Shown: one piece after another, positions 15,823-25,704 of the stretch | Numbering within the stretch: position 1 is the first letter of the stretch | Layout: every line of letters starts with the position of its first letter | NCBI GenBank assembly: GCA_004553625.1 | Contig: SFKX01000005.1 | Coordinates: forward strand, 62,001 to 126,000 | DNA: 64,000 nucleotides | Reading direction: 5' to 3' | Source of the DNA: Clostridiales bacterium | GTDB lineage: Bacteria; Bacillota_A; Clostridia; Oscillospirales; Oscillospiraceae | Made by a program: the position numbers and the translations under genes | Notes under the pieces: model-generated | What the model was told of the DNA's origin: nothing | The model's database searches: none | The model's input: only the letters and a program-made list of their open reading frames with translations

Positions 15823-16119
15823 ATGAGAGAACTGAGCTGCCTGCGCTGTGGAGCGCAGATGCAATACATGATGAGGGAAAGGCTCCAGCTCGGCAAGACC
15901 GGCTGGATACTCGGGGACCTGCCCAATCTTTTCGCAGGGGCGCTGGATGCGGACATCTACGTCTGCCCGGACTGCAGCAAGCTGGAATTCTTTCTCGCAG
16001 AGGATGCGGCCGGACAGGACAAAACGCCAAAAAAGACCTGCCCTTACTGCGGCAAGGAGATAGACTTCGACTACCCCAAGTGTCCCTTCTGCAAGCGCGA
16101 ATTCAAGCGCCTGCCCTGA
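15823..16119 (+). CDS. Small protein with two zinc ribbons
   Basis: A 98-residue cytoplasmic protein with four CxxC pairs: CLRC and CPDC in the N-terminal part, then CPYC and CPFC in a C-terminal rubredoxin-like zinc ribbon. The start at 15823 has AAGGGGGCGG upstream; an ATG at 15799 in the same frame lies within a probable -10 region (TATAGT) and is less likely. Such two-ribbon proteins are common in Firmicutes and uncharacterised. A perfect terminator follows. Confidence 0.8.
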   Translation: MRELSCLRCGAQMQYMMRERLQLGKTGWILGDLPNLFAGALDADIYVCPDCSKLEFFLAEDAAGQDKTPKKTCPYCGKEIDFDYPKCPFCKREFKRLP

Positions 16120-16128
16120 GCCATATGA

Positions 16129-16159
16129 AAAGCGGTGAGCCTGTCGGGCTCACCGCTTT
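16129..16159. terminator. Bidirectional rho-independent terminator
   Basis: Perfect 13-bp stem (16129-16141 / 16147-16159; AGCGGTGAGCC core) with a 5-nt loop, between the convergent zinc-ribbon gene and valS. Confidence 0.9.
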
Positions 16160-16175
16160 GGCATTCTTGCGCTGT

Positions 16176-18794
16176 TTATTTGAGCTTAGCCAGGCTCTCC
16201 TCGAGGTTTGCTATGAGCGCCTTGGCCTTTTCTGCGCGTTCGCGCTCGGCGTTCACGACGGCCTCGGGCGCGCGGGAGACGAAGGCCTCATTGGCGAGCT
16301 TCTTGTTCTGAGCCTCAAGCTGGGCGCGGGCCTTCTCGAGCTCCTTTTCGATCCTGGCGCGCTCCTTTTCGAGGTCGACCAGCTCGGCCATGGGCATGAA
16401 CATCTTCGCGCTGCCCGTGACGACGGAGACCATGCCGTCAGTGTCCGCGGGAGCCTCGGAGACGATGTCCACCTCGCCGGCGTAGGCCAGCTTGGAGAGG
16501 TAGGTCCTGCCCGCCTCAAACACCTCCGGCCTGTCGCTGGAGATGATGAGCCTCGGCCGCTTGGAGGGCGGCACGTTCATCTCGGCCCTGCGGCTGCGGA
16601 CGGCCTTCACGGCGTCCATGATGAGCTCGAAGCCCGCCTCGTCCTCCGGGAAGGAGAGCGCCGCGTCGTACTTCGGGTAGGGCGCTATGATGAGCGCTTC
16701 GCCCTCGTGCGGGATGGCCTGGAAAATCTCCTCGGTGATATAGGGCATGAAGGGGTGCAGCAGCTTGAGGATATCGGTCAGCACATAGAGCAGCACGCGC
16801 TCCGCGCCCTCCTTGGCCTGCTCGTCGCCGCCGTTCAGGCGGGGCTTCGTCAGCTCTATATACCAGTCGCAGTAGCTGTCCCAGATGAAGTCGTAGATCT
16901 TTTGCGCCGCGATGCCCAGCTCGTAGCGGTCGAGGTTGTCGCGCACCTCGCCGCGCAGGCTGTTGAGCTTCGAGAGTATCCAGCGGTCCTCAAGCTCGAG
17001 CTTCTCCGGCAGGGCGCAGTCGTCGATATTGAGGTTCATCATGACGAAGCGGCTGGCGTTCCAGAACTTGTTGGCGAAGTTGCGCATCGCCTCGCAGCGC
17101 TCGACGTAGAAGCGCATGTCGTTGCCGGGGCTGTTGCCGGTGATGATGTTGAAGCGCAGGGCGTCCGCGCCGAAGCGGTCTATCATCTCGATGGGGTCCA
17201 CGCCGTTGCCGGCGGACTTGGACATCTTCTTGCCCTGCGGGTCGCGGATGAGGCCGTGGATGAGCACGGTGTGGAAGGGGATCTGGTGCATCTGCTCGCA
17301 GGCGGAGAAGATCATGCGGGCGACCCAGAAGAAGATGATGTCGTAGCCCGTGACGAGCACATCCGTCGGGTAGAAGTACTTGAGGTCCTCGGTCTCCTCG
17401 GGCCAGCCGAGCGTGGAGAAGGGCCAGAGCGCGGAGGAGAACCAGGTGTCCAGCACGTCGGGGTCCTGCTCGATGTTCTTGGAGTGGCAGGCCTCGCACT
17501 CGGTGGCATCCTCCTTGGAGACGGTGACGTGGCCGCAGTCCTTGCAGTACCATGCGGGTATCCTGTGGCCCCACCAGAGCTGGCGGGAGATGCACCAGTC
17601 GCGGACGTTGTACATCCAGTTCAGATAGGTCTTGGAGAAGCGCTCCGGTACGAACTTGACCTCGCCGTCCTCGACGACCCTTATGGCCTCCTTGGCGAGC
17701 GGGGCCATCTTCACGAACCACTGCTCGGAGGAGATGGGCTCCACGTCGCTGTGGCAGCGGTAGCAGGTGCCGACGTTGTGGGAATAGTCCTCGACCTTCA
17801 CGAGGTAGCCCTCGGCTTCGAGGTCCGCCACTATGGCCTTGCGGGCCTCGTAGCGGTCCATGCCGTTATATTTTCCGCCGTTTATGATCTTTGCGTCGTC
17901 GTCGAGTATGAGGATATACTCGAGGTCATGCCTCTGAGCGACCTCAAAGTCGTTCGGGTCGTGGCAGGGCGTCATCTTGACGCAGCCGGTGCCGAAGTCC
18001 ATCTCGACATAGTCGTCGGCGACGATGGGTATCTCGCGGCCCACGAGCGGCAGGATGCAGGTCTTGCCGACGATGTTCGTGTAGCGCTCGTCGTTCGGGT
18101 TCACGGCGACGCCGGTGTCGCCCAGCATGGTCTCGGGACGGGTAGTGGCGATGATGAGGTCGCCGGAGCCGTCGGAGAGCGGGTAGCGGATGTGCCAGAG
18201 GTGGCCCGGCTTGTCGACGTACTCGACCTCCGCGTCGGAGAGCGCGGTGGTGCACTTGGGACACCAGTTGATGATTCGCTTGCCCTTGTAGATGAGCTTT
18301 TTCTGATAAAGGTCAACGAAGGTCTCGCGCACGGCGCGGGCGCAGGTATCGTCCATGGTGAAGCGCTGGCGCTCCCAGTCGCAGGAGGAGCCGAGGGTCT
18401 TGAGCTGCTCGACTATCCTGTCGCCGTATTTGTTCTTCCAGGCCCAGACCTCGTCCAGGAACTTTTCGCGCCCGAGGTCGAAGCGGGTCTTGCCCTCGTT
18501 ACGCAGCTTTTCCTCAACCTTTATCTGCGTGGCGATGCCGGCGTGGTCATAGCCCGGCAGCCAGAGCGTGGAGTAGCCGTCCATGCGCTTGTAGCGGATG
18601 AGCACGTCCTGGATGGTCTCGTCAAAGGCGTGGCCCAGGTGCAGCTGGCCCGTGACGTTCGGGGGCGGGATGACGATGGTGAAGGGCTTCTTTTCCGGGT
18701 CGCGCTCGGCGTGGAAGTAGTTGCCCTCGAGCCACATGTCGTAGATCTTCTTTTCGACCTGTTTGGGGTCGTAGACTTTCGGCAGTTCTCTCAT
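16176..18794 (-). CDS. valS: Valyl-tRNA synthetase
   Basis: Charges tRNA-Val. The 872-residue class I synthetase has the HIGH motif as LHLGHAF (residues ~45-51), the large editing domain with WCPKC and TTRPETMLGDT, the KMSKS motif GKKMSKSAGN, the anticodon-binding domain and the C-terminal coiled coil (ELVDLEKERARIEKELEKA). The ATG at 18794 follows GGAGG with 8-bp spacing; a start 24 bp upstream lacks conservation. Expression is controlled by the T-box leader upstream. Confidence 0.98.
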   Translation of the reverse strand: MRELPKVYDPKQVEKKIYDMWLEGNYFHAERDPEKKPFTIVIPPPNVTGQLHLGHAFDETIQDVLIRYKRMDGYSTLWLPGYDHAGIATQIKVEEKLRNEGKTRFDLGREKFLDEVWAWKNKYGDRIVEQLKTLGSSCDWERQRFTMDDTCARAVRETFVDLYQKKLIYKGKRIINWCPKCTTALSDAEVEYVDKPGHLWHIRYPLSDGSGDLIIATTRPETMLGDTGVAVNPNDERYTNIVGKTCILPLVGREIPIVADDYVEMDFGTGCVKMTPCHDPNDFEVAQRHDLEYILILDDDAKIINGGKYNGMDRYEARKAIVADLEAEGYLVKVEDYSHNVGTCYRCHSDVEPISSEQWFVKMAPLAKEAIRVVEDGEVKFVPERFSKTYLNWMYNVRDWCISRQLWWGHRIPAWYCKDCGHVTVSKEDATECEACHSKNIEQDPDVLDTWFSSALWPFSTLGWPEETEDLKYFYPTDVLVTGYDIIFFWVARMIFSACEQMHQIPFHTVLIHGLIRDPQGKKMSKSAGNGVDPIEMIDRFGADALRFNIITGNSPGNDMRFYVERCEAMRNFANKFWNASRFVMMNLNIDDCALPEKLELEDRWILSKLNSLRGEVRDNLDRYELGIAAQKIYDFIWDSYCDWYIELTKPRLNGGDEQAKEGAERVLLYVLTDILKLLHPFMPYITEEIFQAIPHEGEALIIAPYPKYDAALSFPEDEAGFELIMDAVKAVRSRRAEMNVPPSKRPRLIISSDRPEVFEAGRTYLSKLAYAGEVDIVSEAPADTDGMVSVVTGSAKMFMPMAELVDLEKERARIEKELEKARAQLEAQNKKLANEAFVSRAPEAVVNAERERAEKAKALIANLEESLAKLK

Positions 18795-18817
18795 ACGTTT
18801 TCCTCCTTTTCGGGGCA

Positions 18818-19062
18818 TGAAAAAGCGCCCCGAAGCAAGTTAGCCTCAGGGCGCGGAAATATACCGCGTGGTACCACCTGAGTTCCACACATGGCGTGTG
18901 ACACTCTCGGCTCTGTAACGGGAGCACCCGTCCGGCCTACTCGAAAAACTTTCAGCCCGGCGGCTCGGGGCCGACCTTCGGCGCCGCTTCACGGGAGCTT
19001 GCACCTTCCGCTCCCTCTCTTTGCATCGGCGAACGCCTACTCCTGCCCGTCTCAGCCTGTGT
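18818..19062 (-). promoter_or_regulatory. T-box leader for valS, specifier GUC, with terminator
   Basis: The T-box proper (AGGTGGTACCACGCGG) lies at 18880-18865 on the minus strand. It is followed by a terminator hairpin (arms 18854-18849 / 18830-18825) and a T-run at 18824-18820. Stem I features are visible upstream: an AGTA S-turn element, an AGAGGGAGC region with a GGTG loop, and GAAG before GTC at 18975-18973. GTC is a valine codon, which matches the downstream gene. Uncharged tRNA-Val should favour the antiterminator. Confidence 0.93.
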
Positions 19063-19069
19063 AAACGCG

Positions 19070-19098
19070 ATTATAGCCCAAATTTACTGCAAAGTCAA
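19070..19098 (-). promoter_or_regulatory. SigmaA promoter of the valS leader
   Basis: Minus strand TTGACT (19098-19093), a 17-bp spacer and consensus TATAAT (19075-19070). Confidence 0.88.
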
Positions 19099-19113
19099 CA
19101 GTTTTTGCCGCCT

Positions 19114-19419
19114 TCAAACTCCCAGCGCGGCGGCGATCTGCTCCTTCATTTGCACGCCTACGGCCTTGCCGACCTGCTTGCCGTCCTCGAAGTAGATGAG
19201 CGTCGGTATGCTCATCACGCCGAAGCGCGAGGCGAGCGCCGGCTCCGCGTCCACGTCCACCTTGCAGGACTTTATCTCCGGGTGCTCGGCCGCGAACTCG
19301 TCAAGGATGGGACCCTGCATCCTGCACGGTCCGCACCAGGACGCCCAGAAATCCACCACGCAGCGGCCCGCCGCTATCGTGCTGTCAAAATCCGCGCTTG
19401 TCAGATGCTGTACTGCCAT
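19114..19419 (-). CDS. trxA: Thioredoxin
   Basis: A 101-residue thioredoxin with the classic WCGPC active site (Cys29, Cys32), the cis-Pro loop MSIPTL and the normal Trx fold length. The ATG directly follows the stop of trxB (TAAATG), with GGAGGAAGAA as SD, so the two are translationally coupled. It would be reduced by the TrxB-like flavoprotein encoded upstream and supply reducing power to ribonucleotide reductase, peroxidases and similar enzymes. Confidence 0.96.
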   Translation of the reverse strand: MAVQHLTSADFDSTIAAGRCVVDFWASWCGPCRMQGPILDEFAAEHPEIKSCKVDVDAEPALASRFGVMSIPTLIYFEDGKQVGKAVGVQMKEQIAAALGV

Positions 19420-20244
19420 TTATTCTTCCTCCTTAAGTATATTCTCCACATATTTTGCCGCGGATATACCCGCGATGTTGCCCTCGCCCGCGGCCTTCGC
19501 CGCCTGATACGGCGCGCCGACGCAGTCGCCGGCGGCGAACACGCCCGGTACGTTTGTGGCCATGTCCGCATTCACCTTTATGTGCGCCCCGTCCAGCTCC
19601 AGCCCCGGCACCAACGAGCCCGGAGCCACGCCCGAGCGCAGGATGAACACGCAGGATACCTCGTATTCCTCCCCGTCTGCGACGAGCTTTTCCACTCTGT
19701 CCGCGCCCTTTATCTCGTATTTCTTCGCCCTTGCTGCGTCGAAGTATTCGACCTCGCAGCCTATGGAGCGCAGAAACTCAGCTTCCTCAGGCGCGTCCGC
19801 GGAAAGGCCGATGACGGCGACTTTTTTGCCACGGTAGAGCATACCGTCGCAGGTGGCGCAATAGCTCACGCCTGCGCCCAAAAACTGCGTCTCGCCCGGA
19901 TACGGTTTCGCCCGTGAGAGACCCGACGCAATGACCACTGAGCGCCCCTGTACGAAGTCCGAGCCAACCGAGACGCCGAAACTCGTACCCATGGGCATGA
20001 TGCTCAGCACCCGCCCGCGCATGAGCTGGGCGCCGGAGCCCTCGGCGTGCAGCAGCAGCTTTTGCAGCAGCTCACGCCCGGTGACGCCCGGCAGACCGGG
20101 GTAATTGTCTATGTGCTCCGCCTTCCAGAGCGGGGAGTCCTCCGGCGGCGAGCTCACAATAAGCGCGGTCTTGCCGCGGTGCATCGCCGTCAGCGCGGCG
20201 GAAACGCCCGCGGGGCCTCCGCCAATTATTATCACGTCTGTCAT
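19420..20244 (-). CDS. Thioredoxin reductase-like flavoprotein lacking the usual NADPH-binding motifs
   Basis: A 274-residue FAD protein with the Rossmann motif GGGPAGVSAALTA at the N-terminus, the redox-active CATC (Cys129, Cys132) and the C-terminal FAD motif VFAAGDC. It is shorter than typical TrxB (about 310). In the NADPH domain the usual GGGxSA is replaced by GLSADAPEEA, and the HRRxxxR motif is absent. Clostridial ferredoxin-dependent flavin thioredoxin reductases (FFTR) are known to lack these motifs, so ferredoxin may be the electron donor here. It is coupled to trxA, which supports its role. Confidence 0.88.
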   Translation of the reverse strand: MTDVIIIGGGPAGVSAALTAMHRGKTALIVSSPPEDSPLWKAEHIDNYPGLPGVTGRELLQKLLLHAEGSGAQLMRGRVLSIMPMGTSFGVSVGSDFVQGRSVVIASGLSRAKPYPGETQFLGAGVSYCATCDGMLYRGKKVAVIGLSADAPEEAEFLRSIGCEVEYFDAARAKKYEIKGADRVEKLVADGEEYEVSCVFILRSGVAPGSLVPGLELDGAHIKVNADMATNVPGVFAAGDCVGAPYQAAKAAGEGNIAGISAAKYVENILKEEE

Positions 20245-20274
20245 ACATTCCTCCGTCTGCCTTTTTATATGAAG

Positions 20275-20303
20275 ATTATAGCGTTCAAAATCACCGTTGT
20301 AAA
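20275..20303 (-). promoter_or_regulatory. Promoter of the trxB-trxA operon
   Basis: Minus strand TTTACA (20303-20298), a 17-bp spacer and TATAAT (20280-20275). Its -35 box occupies nearly the same bases as the -35 of the divergent glnS promoter. Confidence 0.75.
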
Positions 20304-20325
20304 CAGGAATTATTCCGTGTATAAT
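20297..20325 (+). promoter_or_regulatory. Promoter of glnS
   Basis: TTGTAA at 20297-20302, a 17-bp spacer and consensus TATAAT at 20320-20325. Back-to-back with the trxB promoter. Confidence 0.78.
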
Positions 20326-20365
20326 GGTAGAACATCAAGTCAGGATAAGGCTGTGAGGGGATAAC

Positions 20366-22048
<1,683 letters not shown>

Positions 22049-22056
22049 TCTGAGCC

Positions 22057-22851
22057 ATGAAGCTGAAGCAATACGTAGTAGACGCCTTTGCGGACCGCGT
22101 GTTCACCGGCAACCCCGCCGCGGTCTGCGTGACGGAGGCGGAGCTCAGCGAGGCCGCGATGCTGGCCGTCGCGCGGGAAAACAACCTCTCCGAGACCGCC
22201 TTTGCCCGGAGGCTCGGCCAGTCCTACGGGCTACGCTGGTTCACCCCCGGAGGGGAGATAGACCTCTGCGGCCACGCCACCCTGGCCACCGCCTTTGTGA
22301 TAACGAATTATTACGACCCCGCCGCCCAGACAGTGGATTTTGACACGATGAGCGACAGACTCAGCGTAAAACGCAGCTCCGGGCTCTACGAGATGGACTT
22401 TCCGGCCTATGAACTGCGCAGGACCGACGTAACGGATGAGATGGAGAGGGCGCTGGGAACAAGGCCGCTTGAGGCCTATATCGGCCGTGACCTGCTCTGC
22501 GTGCTGCCCGGCGAGGCCGAGGTTCGGCAGCTCAAGCCGGACCTGGAGCTCGTTTCAGGGCTGGACGGCCTGCTCGTCCACGTCACAGCGCGCGGCTCGG
22601 CATACGACTGCGTCTCGCGCTCCTTCGCTCCCAAGCTCTGCGTGGACGAGGACCCGGTCTGCGGTTCCGGCCACTGCCACATCGCGCCCTACTGGGCGGA
22701 ACGCCTCGGCAAGCCCGAGCTTCGGGCATACCAGGCCTCGCGCCGTGGAGGCGAGCTTTTCTGCCGCGTCTCCGGGCAAAGGGTCAGTCTGGCGGGAAAC
22801 GCCGTGCTCTACTCCGAATCGATCATCCGCGTCCCGGATGACCTGCTCTGA
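22057..22851 (+). CDS. PhzF family isomerase-like protein
   Basis: A 264-residue protein of the diaminopimelate-epimerase-like PhzF fold. The N-terminal QYVVDAFADRVFTGNPAAV, the general-base Glu in NNLSETAF (Glu46), the FTPGGEIDLCGHATLA block and the C-terminal DEDPVCGSGHCHIAP motif are all present. Chromosomal homologues outside phenazine clusters have no assigned substrate. It lies 8 bp after glnS and probably shares its transcript, which ends at the strong terminator downstream. A biological link to glutaminyl-tRNA is not evident. Confidence 0.88.
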   Translation: MKLKQYVVDAFADRVFTGNPAAVCVTEAELSEAAMLAVARENNLSETAFARRLGQSYGLRWFTPGGEIDLCGHATLATAFVITNYYDPAAQTVDFDTMSDRLSVKRSSGLYEMDFPAYELRRTDVTDEMERALGTRPLEAYIGRDLLCVLPGEAEVRQLKPDLELVSGLDGLLVHVTARGSAYDCVSRSFAPKLCVDEDPVCGSGHCHIAPYWAERLGKPELRAYQASRRGGELFCRVSGQRVSLAGNAVLYSESIIRVPDDLL

Positions 22852-22867
22852 ACCTTTGAAACGCAAA

Positions 22868-22902
22868 CCCGCCGCGCCGGAATCGGCGCGGCGGGCATTT
22901 TT
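22868..22902. terminator. Rho-independent terminator after the PhzF gene
   Basis: Perfect 12-bp GC stem (22868-22879 / 22884-22895) with a GAAT loop, followed by TTTTTT. The T-run reaches the stop codon region of the convergent hflX. Confidence 0.92.
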
Positions 22903-24142
22903 TATTCTTCCTCTTTCACATACTCGCGCACAAGACCCCAGAGTTCGGGCTTCACCACGGCCTCCACGGTGACGCCGTCCTCGCCGTAGTCCACGGAGAG
23001 CACGGCGGCCTCGCGCCTGAGCGTGTCCGCGATGCCCACCTTGTCATACGGCAGCAGCAGCGTCACACGGCGGCTCTCGCGGCCCAGGATCTCTGCGATC
23101 ATCTTGACCAGCTCCGCCGTACCCTCGCCCGTCCGCGCCGAAATGCAGACAGTGTTCTCCCCTCTCGGCAGAAGGCCGAGATATTTGTCACACTTGTTGT
23201 AGACACGGATGCAGGGCGTCGTTCCGGCGCCGAGCTTTACGATCAGATCCTCCACGACCTCTATCTGCCGCGCCATGTCCTCGCTGGAGATGTCTATGAC
23301 GTGCAGCAGCACGTCCGCATATTGCAGCTCCTCCAGCGTCGCCTTGAAGGCTTCCACCAGATGCGTCGGCAGCTTGCGGATGAAGCCGACGGTGTCTGAG
23401 ATGAGCGCCTCCTGCGCCTCGTCCAGCTTCAGCCGCCGCGTCGTCGTGTCCAGGGTATCGAAAAGCCGGTCGTTCGCCGGTATGTCCGAGCCCGTCAGCG
23501 TGTTCAGGAGCGTCGATTTCCCCGCGTTCGTGTAGCCCACGATGGCCACGACGGGCATGGCGTTGCGCTCCCGCCGCCTGCGCTGGACGCTCCGCACCTT
23601 TCGCACCTGCTCGAGCTCCTCGCGCAGCTTCTGTATCTTGCGCCGGATGTGCCGGCGGTCCGTCTCGAGCTGGGTCTCGCCGGGGCCGCGCGTGCCTATG
23701 GGCGAGGACCCGCCCAGGCCGTCTGGCGCACGAGGTGGGTCCACATACCCGTCAGCCTCGGCAGCAGATATTCATATTGCGCCAGCTCCACCTGGAGCTG
23801 GCCCTCGCGCGTGCGCGCACGCTGCGCGAATATATCCAGGATGAGCCCGGAGCGGTCCAGCACCTTGACCCCCAGCTCCTCGGACAGCACCCGCAGCTGC
23901 GAGGGCGAGAGCTCGTTGTCGAAAACGGCCAGGTCGCAGGCCGAGTTCGCCACGATCTCCTTGAGCTCAGCCACCTTGCCCTCGCCCAGGAACGAGCGCG
24001 GGTCCGGCGTCTGGCGCTGCTGCAGCACCACCGCTGCGACCTCGCCGCCCGCAGTGTCCACGAGCTCCGAGAGCTCCTCCATGGAGACCTCCGTGCTCCG
24101 CTCGGCCTCGTCCATAGAGGCCGCGGCCAGGCCCGCGAGCAC
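22902..24142 (-). pseudogene. hflX: GTPase HflX, interrupted by one frameshift
   Basis: Two overlapping reading frames make up one HflX. The 5' part (24142-23696) carries the N-terminal domain (GEGKVAELKEIV to LLPRLTGMWTHLVRQ). The 3' part (to 22902) carries IGTRGPGETQLETDRRHIRRKI, G1 GYTNAGKST, G3 DTVGF and G4 NKCDKYL. Between them the expected join reads RQT-GLGGSS-PIGTRG, and one base is missing near 23718 (ACGGCCTGG, minus strand). HflX splits stalled ribosomes. Either the gene is recently broken or the base is an assembly error. The start is GTG 24142 (AAGGAG upstream) or ATA 24175, which would give the more usual N-terminus ERAVLAGL. Confidence 0.85.
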
Positions 24143-24204
24143 GGCGCGCTCCTTTTTCTTTGCAGTTTCGTTTATTGCTTATCCCTCATTTCAAAAAATA
24201 AAAA

Positions 24205-24230
24205 GCCGCCGCGCAGTAGTGCGTGACGGC
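24205..24230 (-). terminator. Terminator of rpmE
   Basis: Minus strand stem GCCGTCACGCA / TGCGCGGCGGC with one mismatch and one G-T pair (24230-24220 / 24215-24205), followed by TTTTTATTTTTT. Confidence 0.82.
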
Positions 24231-24242
24231 TCGGTAAGGCGA

Positions 24243-24443
24243 TTATTTTATCCCGTACTTCTTGTTGAACTTATCGACGCGGCCACTGGTGTCCACGAGC
24301 TTCTGCTTGCCCGTGTAGAACGGGTGGCACTTGGAGCAGATCTCAACGGTGATGTTTTCCTTCGTGGAGCCGGTCTCGATAACGTTGCCGCAGGCGCACC
24401 TGATGGTGGTCTTATAATATTTCGGGTGGATGCCTTCCTTCAT
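24243..24443 (-). CDS. rpmE: 50S ribosomal protein L31, zinc-type
   Basis: A 66-residue L31 beginning MKEGIHPKYY. It has the zinc-binding cysteines CAC and CSKC, so this is the C+ form, and the conserved end HPFYTGKQKLVDTSGRVDKF. The ATG at 24443 follows GAGGTGAG; a longer frame upstream is not conserved. It has its own promoter (24508-24536) and terminator, so it is monocistronic. Confidence 0.97.
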   Translation of the reverse strand: MKEGIHPKYYKTTIRCACGNVIETGSTKENITVEICSKCHPFYTGKQKLVDTSGRVDKFNKKYGIK

Positions 24444-24507
24444 TTTACTCACCTCAACATTGGGCTGTCTTGAGTATGTCATCACATGGTTACAAGACGC
24501 AAATGTG

Positions 24508-24536
24508 ATTGTAACACAGGACATGTCCCATTGCAA
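24508..24536 (-). promoter_or_regulatory. Promoter of rpmE
   Basis: Minus strand TTGCAA (24536-24531), a 17-bp spacer and TACAAT (24513-24508). Confidence 0.75.
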
Positions 24537-24552
24537 GGGCTTTTTACAATTT

Positions 24553-25266
24553 TTATTCGCAGGTCAAAAGCTCCCTCAGGCGCTCAACGGCGCGGCGCTC
24601 GAGGCGCGAAACCTGCACCTGCGACACGCCTATGACCCGCGCCGCGGCGTCCTGGGTCATGTCGTGGAAGAACCTGAGCCCTATGACCTGGCGCTCCCGC
24701 TCCGGCAGCGCGTCTATCGCCTCTCGGAGCGAGACCTGCTCCACCAGGCGCTCCTCCTGGCCGTAGTCCCCAAGCACGTGCTCAAGCGTGAAGCCCTCCT
24801 CCCCGCTCTCCCGCTGCAGGCTTTCTGCGGGTCCTGTGGCGGTCTCGGCCACGGCGATGTCCTCGGGCGTGATGCCCGTCTCGTCCGAGAGCTCCGAAAG
24901 CGTCGGCTCCCGGCCCAGACGCTGCTCCAGTGCCGTCCTGGCCGAACGTATCGCCGCCGCCCTCTCCTTTATCCCGCGGCTCACCTTAACCGCCCCGTCG
25001 TCGCGCAGAAAGCGCCGTATCTCGCCCGAGATCTTGGGTACGGCATAGGTCGAAAACTGCGTGCCGAAGCTCTCGTCATAGCCCTCGATGGCCTTGAGGA
25101 AGCCCACGCAGCCCAGCTGATAGAGGTCCTCCGAGTCCACGCCTCTGCCGAAATAGCGCCGCGCTACGCTCCAGATGAGCCCGGAATTCTCCGTCACCAT
25201 GCGCTCCGCGGCCTCCCTGTCTCCCGCCCGTGCCGAGCGCAGACAGTCTATGGCGTCCTCGGTCAT
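24553..25266 (-). CDS. spoIIAC: Sporulation sigma factor SigF
   Basis: A 237-residue sigma-70 family member that starts forespore-specific transcription. Region 2 (NSGLIWSVARRYFGRGVDSEDLYQLG, then FLKAIEGYDESFGTQFSTYA), region 3 and region 4.2 (GVSQVQVSRLERRAVERLRE) are present; region 1.1 is absent, as expected. Its start directly follows the stop of spoIIAB (TAAATG). Gene order AA-AB-AC and downstream position identify it as SigF rather than SigG. It is held inactive by SpoIIAB until asymmetric division. Confidence 0.95.
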   Translation of the reverse strand: MTEDAIDCLRSARAGDREAAERMVTENSGLIWSVARRYFGRGVDSEDLYQLGCVGFLKAIEGYDESFGTQFSTYAVPKISGEIRRFLRDDGAVKVSRGIKERAAAIRSARTALEQRLGREPTLSELSDETGITPEDIAVAETATGPAESLQRESGEEGFTLEHVLGDYGQEERLVEQVSLREAIDALPERERQVIGLRFFHDMTQDAAARVIGVSQVQVSRLERRAVERLRELLTCE

Positions 25267-25704
25267 TTAAGCGTCCCGCCTCTGTTTGATCGTCCGCAGC
25301 ATCGTCACCGTCGTGCCGCGGCCGGGCGACGAGCGGACCCGGAGCTTGTCCATGAAACTCTCCATAATTGTGAAGCCCATGCCGCTGCGCTCGGCCCCGC
25401 CGGTGGTGAAAAGCGGCTCGCGCGCACGCTTCACGTCCTCGATGCCCCGGCCCCAGTCCTTTACGACGATCTCCAGCCTGCCGCCCTGCATTATCCTCAG
25501 CCGGAGCAGCACGCGGCCAATGTTGTCCGGGTAGGCGTGGACGGTGCAGTTCGTCACCGCCTCGGATACCGCCGTCTTTATGTCCCCCAGCTCCTCAAGC
25601 GTAGGGTCCAGCTGGGCGGCAAAGGCGGCGGCCGCCGCACGGGCGAAGCCCTCGTTCACGCTGCGGCTGGGGAACTCGATTTTTATGTAGTTCTCGGATT
25701 TCAT
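25267..25704 (-). CDS. spoIIAB: Anti-sigma F factor SpoIIAB
   Basis: A 145-residue serine kinase/anti-sigma factor of the GHKL fold. The N-box is AVSEAVTNCTVHAYPD, the G1 box KDWGRGIEDV and the G2 region GGAERSGMGFTIMESFMD. It binds SigF and phosphorylates SpoIIAA. The ATG at 25704 overlaps the spoIIAA stop by 4 bp (ATGA), which fixes the start; the open frame upstream lies inside spoIIAA. Confidence 0.95.
   Translation of the reverse strand: MKSENYIKIEFPSRSVNEGFARAAAAAFAAQLDPTLEELGDIKTAVSEAVTNCTVHAYPDNIGRVLLRLRIMQGGRLEIVVKDWGRGIEDVKRAREPLFTTGGAERSGMGFTIMESFMDKLRVRSSPGRGTTVTMLRTIKQRRDA

Noticed and set aside
16080..18881. A 933-codon plus-strand open frame
   Set aside because: It is the antisense shadow of valS, Val/Leu/Glu-rich with no recognisable domain, and it runs through the valS T-box terminator.
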